Shown here in pieces: positions 32,173 through 35,576 of a stretch of DNA of 35,576 nt (within the stretch, counting starts at the first letter, position 1; every line of letters begins with the position of its first letter). Both the position numbers and the translations under genes were made by a program. Below the pieces are notes generated by a model that had not been told where the DNA came from, did not search any database, and was given only the letters and a program-made list of their open reading frames with translations. Source of the stretch: Entophlyctis helioformis (lineage: Eukaryota > Chytridiomycota > Chytridiomycetes > Chytridiales > Chytriomycetaceae); contig JAHLKH010000234.1 in the NCBI GenBank assembly GCA_025526915.1, positions 1-35,576 on the forward strand, given 5' to 3'.

Positions 32173-32866
32173 TCACTGTCCTTGGCGCTGTCCTTTGGGA
32201 CCTGATATGGCTGACTGGAACTCGACGATCGCCTCGCCCTTGAGACGGTGCAGCAGCAATAGCCGCTCCTTCTTGCTGAGCAGCAGCGATCCACTCGTCT
32301 TGGCACGGAACAACGACAGCACAATGGGCACAGACACGCTGTTGTTGGCATGGGCAGATGGATGAAGGTCAGCCGTGGCGAGTGAGAACACGCCGTGTTG
32401 GGCAAAGACACCAAAGGGGCAGTCAGTCCAAGGCCACTCACGATCCGGTGTAGTCGGGCTCAAGCAAAGGCTCACACCGCAGCAGACAGCTGCCCATGGC
32501 TGGTGGGCGATCATCCATCCATCCATCCATCCAACCAAGGCGGCATGTCAGCGAGTGGTCTTGCCTGGCATTGCTGGCAATGAGCAGAGTAGCCACAAGA
32601 GCATACCGAGCTGAGAAAGCGCTCACGATCGACGCCAGAGAACTCGGAGAGCATCGGATGCTCATGCTTGATGGGTCTCGCATGGACAGCCTTGCTCTCG
32701 ACTGGGCCGAGGATGCACGAACTGTCGACCAACCAGACGGCTGCCGCCCTTCTGCTGCCTGCTCTGCTGTGGTGTGCATCGGACGGTGTTGGTCTTGAGC
32801 GCTGCGATCCTTGCCGGATGACGCTGCTTGAAGCGTGCTGTTGGATGCTTTCAGGCGAGGTTGCAT
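32173..32866 (-). CDS. Hypothetical three-exon gene, possibly frameshifted at its 3' end
   Basis: The model is complement(join(32173..32338,32442..32489,32607..32866)), 157 residues; donors GTATGC and GTGAGT, acceptors and phases agree. The N-terminal 60 residues are polar (HTTAEQAAEGRQPSGW). The best-formed part is SVPIVLSLFRAKTSG then KKERLLLLHRLKGEAIVEFQ, which looks like a folded domain I cannot name. In this frame the protein stops at 32173. In another frame the sequence from about 32205 to 31950 reads as an acidic tail (KDSAKDSDSKGASS, then DDDDDMVDRLMEADACDPRR). A frame change near 32205 like those in other genes here would join the two, or the tail frame is chance. Confidence 0.42.
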
Positions 32867-33325
32867 TCACACGGCATGTCGAGCAAGGCAGATCAATCCG
32901 ACACGCCGTGTGAATGCCAGCATCGTCGTATTCTCACGGTCGCTGATGCAGTGCGATCTTGCTGTCCATGGGCATCGCCAAGCCTGCCCATGGATGTCAG
33001 ACGAGCAGGATGCGCACATCACACTGGCTGCCATGTGCCATCCTGCAGTGTGTGCTGCGTGCGACGTTGAGCCTGCACCGATGCACACACGGCTGTTGCA
33101 TCGCAAGGGTCGTTGTCGCTGCTGGATTGATTTTGGTTGATTTTGGTTGATTTTTGGTTGATTTTGGCGCAAAATCGAGCAATGATTGGCTGCTGTGCAC
33201 GGCTCTCGCCAACTGACAGCACCACGGACGGGCGGACAGGCGGACAGACAGGCGAGAGCATCTGCGCTGCTCGACTGATCACAGCGGCTGGCTGGGACAC
33301 GTCCAGATGCTACCAGTCGCTGTGT
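32867..33325. other. Spacer with no supported gene
   Basis: It contains the TTGATTTTGG minisatellite and a GGACA/GGCGGACAG-like short repeat near 33229-33252. Frames on both strands are short or without family resemblance. Confidence 0.5.
33127..33167. repeat. TTGATTTTGG minisatellite, four units
   Basis: Four tandem copies of a 10-bp unit, the third with one extra T, in an AT-rich island within GC-rich DNA. Confidence 0.95.
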
Positions 33326-33937
33326 TCAGTCAAACAACGCAGCTGCCGGTCCGTCCCCTTTGCGGCTGCGTTCAGCCTCGACACCGCGCCGCACCAACCG
33401 CCACTCGGCCGTGTGCACAGCTCGCAGTCGGCCCTTGCTCCGCTGTGGCGGCTGCTGGCACGGCATGCCGCTGCACGCTGGCTGGCTGGGCCGATGGGGG
33501 TCGACAGCGAGGACCTGATCGGCCTTGGCTGGGTCGAGGCTCGCCTTGAGCATCCAGCTCAGCAACACGGCGCTGATCCTGCGTGCCTTGGCTGGAAGGC
33601 GGCTTGGTCGGCAGCGATCGTGGCAGCCAGCAGCCAGCAGTCGACGCATCGCCATGCTCAAGACGGGCCATGCTGCTACGCCGTCATTGACGAGACGCTT
33701 CTCGCATTGCATCCCAACATCGGCAATAGCCTGCGTACTCGGCCATGCAAGGCAAGTCGCTTCGAGTCGCGAGTGCTGCCATGCATTGCCCGCTAACAGG
33801 AAGAGGAAGAGGACGAGGAAGAATGTACACAAGATCAAGAATGGTTTATATTGGTACACTGCATGCATCCAACTCTCTTTCATCAAGCACCAGAGCGTCA
33901 TCGCGGCAGACGGCATTGGCGAGCAGCTCGATCGCAT
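33326..33937 (-). CDS. Uncertain open frame with one hydrophobic segment
   Basis: An ATG at 33937 opens 203 codons. A single strong hydrophobic segment (FLILCTFFLVLFLFLLAG, about residues 33-50) could be a membrane anchor; the remainder has a protein-like stretch (ISAVLLSWMLKASLDPAKAD) and a basic C-terminus (RRGVEAERSRKGDGP). No family is recognised. The hydrophobic run derives from a GAGGAAGA-rich plus-strand stretch, so it may be compositional. Confidence 0.28.
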   Translation of the reverse strand: MRSSCSPMPSAAMTLWCLMKESWMHAVYQYKPFLILCTFFLVLFLFLLAGNAWQHSRLEATCLAWPSTQAIADVGMQCEKRLVNDGVAAWPVLSMAMRRLLAAGCHDRCRPSRLPAKARRISAVLLSWMLKASLDPAKADQVLAVDPHRPSQPACSGMPCQQPPQRSKGRLRAVHTAEWRLVRRGVEAERSRKGDGPAAALFD

Positions 33938-34140
33938 TCAAGCAGATGTGCAGAGAGTGCAGGCGAGCGGTCAGTCATTTGTCTGCAGTGTACCGCAAGG
34001 CAGAGAATGACCATGATCACCATCCACTTACTTTTTTTCACAGTCGCAGGAGGGCTGGTGGCTTGATTGACCCACCTCCTCCCCAATCAAGACCTCCATC
34101 AAAACCTTTGAACCAAGCATACCTGCGATCAAGCAGTGGG

Positions 34141-34989
34141 TTAGTCGCGTGCGATGCGGCTGGATCGAGCAAAGACCGTCGCCTCTTCTGCATGGAGCAG
34201 ATCATCGCTCAGCGCAGGGTAACGGCTGCGGTCGGCATCCACCGGTCCTGCTAATGGAGCCGTGGCTCGAGTAGCTCGGCGCGGAGCAGCAGCACGAGCC
34301 ACGGGCACAGCCACTCGTGCAGGAGCGGGCTTGGTGGCGGCGACGATCTTGGTTGGGACGACTGCCTTGGCCGCCGCTTTCTTGGCAACCGAGACGACCT
34401 TGGGCGGCGTGACAATCTTGGCCTGGACGACCGCCTTTTGTGCCACGACCGCCTTTGCCGGTGCCTTGGCCGCCGCCTTCTTCGGGACCGAGACGACCTT
34501 GGGCAGCGCGACGACCACCTTGACCGGTGCCTTGGTCACGGCCTTGACAGGGGCGGTCTTGACCGGACAAGGGATGCGTGTCTTGGACGGGACGGCGACC
34601 TTGGCTGGGACAGCCGCCATGACCAGTGCCCTTGTCGTGAGGCTCTTGGCGACCGGGCCGGCCTTGGACGCGACGACCGGCTTACGCGCGACGCCGTGGA
34701 CGACCGGAGCAGCCGCAGAGACCCGCTTGGCGGTCTGCAGGGTCTTGGTTTGGCCCTTGGTCGCTCCGGTGTTGGTCGCTCCGGTCTTGGGTGCAGGGCG
34801 GGCGGTGCGTCGAGCATAATGGACAGGAAAGTCGGCAGCCGTCAACGCAGGAGGCTCAGCGCCACACTCGGACAACGCGCTCTTTCCGCCTGCTTCCGCC
34901 ACCCGAGTCTGCGGCGTAGTCTGCGCGACTGTGCGGCTCGTCGCAGCCATGCGAGTGGCATCTGCCCCGAGGGGAGGGCGGCGAGCCAT
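34141..34989 (-). CDS. Lys/Ala/Pro/Val-rich basic protein, histone H1-tail-like
   Basis: An open frame of 282 residues runs from the ATG at 34989; the frame stays open upstream to another ATG at 35277, so the start is uncertain. The central 150 residues are a degenerate repeat of the type PKVVSVPKKAAAKAPAKAVV, seen at least twice (also PKVVSVAKKAAAKAVV), with very few acidic residues, like the tail of linker histones or of AKP-rich ribosomal and nucleolar proteins. No winged-helix H1 globular domain is visible. The C-terminus changes character (YPALSDDLLHAEEATVFARSS) and may be a docking motif. DNA or RNA binding is inferred from composition only. The unusual repetitive codons could also make the frame look better than it is. 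Confidence 0.55.
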   Translation of the reverse strand: MARRPPLGADATRMAATSRTVAQTTPQTRVAEAGGKSALSECGAEPPALTAADFPVHYARRTARPAPKTGATNTGATKGQTKTLQTAKRVSAAAPVVHGVARKPVVASKAGPVAKSLTTRALVMAAVPAKVAVPSKTRIPCPVKTAPVKAVTKAPVKVVVALPKVVSVPKKAAAKAPAKAVVAQKAVVQAKIVTPPKVVSVAKKAAAKAVVPTKIVAATKPAPARVAVPVARAAAPRRATRATAPLAGPVDADRSRYPALSDDLLHAEEATVFARSSRIARD

Positions 34990-35576
34990 AGCAGGAGCAG
35001 CATAGGTGGCAGCAGAGGTGGCAGCAGAGGTGGCAGCAGGCGGGCAAGGCGAGAGGCAGGAGGCAGGCGAGGCACACAGCATGAGGCGAGGCGAGAAGGC
35101 AATGCGGCGCATGGGAGTGGCAGGCATGAAGCGGGCAAGCGAGGGGAAGAGGGCATGCAGAGGGATGGGGCGGAGGGCAGGCAGGCAGATGTGGGCGGTT
35201 GTGGTGGTGGCGAGCGTGATGGTGATGCGAGACGAGGCAAACGAGAAAGCAACAAAGCACGAGTGTGAGGAGAGCATCGTGTAATGCTGCGGGTTGTGGT
35301 TGTGGTTGTGGTTGTTGCAGAAGGTCAGCTTGTTGAATACAAGAGAGCTGGAGCGAGCACAGAGAGCGGCAGTCGCTTCTATTTGTATGCAGCGGGAGTC
35401 GCTGCGCAGCCGGCCAGTCAGGCAGACAGCCAGCCAGCCAGATAAGGGCGTGATATCGGTGCGGGCACAGAGGGCCTGCCAGTTGATGTCGGGGGTTGCT
35501 CAGCATTATCATCCACAACAGCAGCCACTCAACTCAGCTGGTGGCGGCGGCACCTGCGCGCTTTGGTGGGGATTGA
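34990..35576. other. Upstream region of the basic-protein gene
   Basis: It holds an imperfect GGTGGCAGCAGA triplication (35007-35037), AGGC/GGCAGG-rich short repeats, and a TTGTGG run with four units near 35296-35317. The frame of the downstream gene stays open through part of it. I see no TATA box and no separate gene. Confidence 0.45.

Noticed and set aside
33137..33796. A 219-codon plus-strand frame
   Set aside because: It runs through the minisatellite and has no recognisable domain. The opposite frame is slightly more protein-like, but neither is convincing.

Overview
The window is nuclear DNA of a eukaryote, most likely an early-diverging (chytrid-type) fungus. The evidence is many short GT-AG (and some GC-AG) introns of about 50-150 bp, a eukaryotic tRNA-Ile, a stand-alone fungal-type dihydroorotase, a fungal FUR1-type uracil phosphoribosyltransferase, and an F-box-like/ankyrin protein of a kind I associate with chytrids. 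The assignment to chytrids is inference; nothing here names a species. Coding exons are GC-rich, and introns and spacers are full of micro- and minisatellites.

Layout. 1-2.9 kb: a small two-exon gene, a tRNA-Ile(AAT) and a broken ankyrin gene. 3.0-7.6 kb: dihydroorotase (URA4), a ZZZ3-like SANT plus ZZ-finger protein on the minus strand, and UPRT (FUR1), so de novo and salvage pyrimidine enzymes flank a chromatin-type regulator. 7.9-13.3 kb: cytosolic HSP90 on the minus strand, diverging from a small unknown gene, followed by an endosomal-type Qa-SNARE. 13.5-20.8 kb: an SVF1-like protein diverging from a PEX26-like tail-anchored peroxin, a MED22-like Mediator subunit, and a peroxisomal acyl-CoA oxidase. 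21.4-22.8 kb: a secreted M14 carboxypeptidase. 23-35.5 kb: a looser region with mostly minus-strand, multi-exon genes that I could not identify, and much simple repeat DNA.

How the genes relate. Compact head-to-head pairs are prominent: start codons are only 38 bp apart for SVF1-like/PEX26-like and 57 bp apart for ZZZ3-like/UPRT. A PEX26-like import factor and acyl-CoA oxidase lie about 1 kb apart, a weak hint of a peroxisomal neighbourhood.

Two features stand out. First, the promoter, first exon and first intron of the gene at 143-646 are duplicated, inverted, at 25214-25486; homology ends about 3 bp past the splice acceptor, leaving an orphan 5' gene fragment. Second, several clearly conserved genes (acyl-CoA oxidase, carboxypeptidase, MED22-like, ankyrin) carry frame breaks, every one of which can be explained by single-base deletions, while neighbouring genes are perfectly open. 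This points to base-call errors rather than true pseudogenes, although that cannot be settled from this sequence alone.
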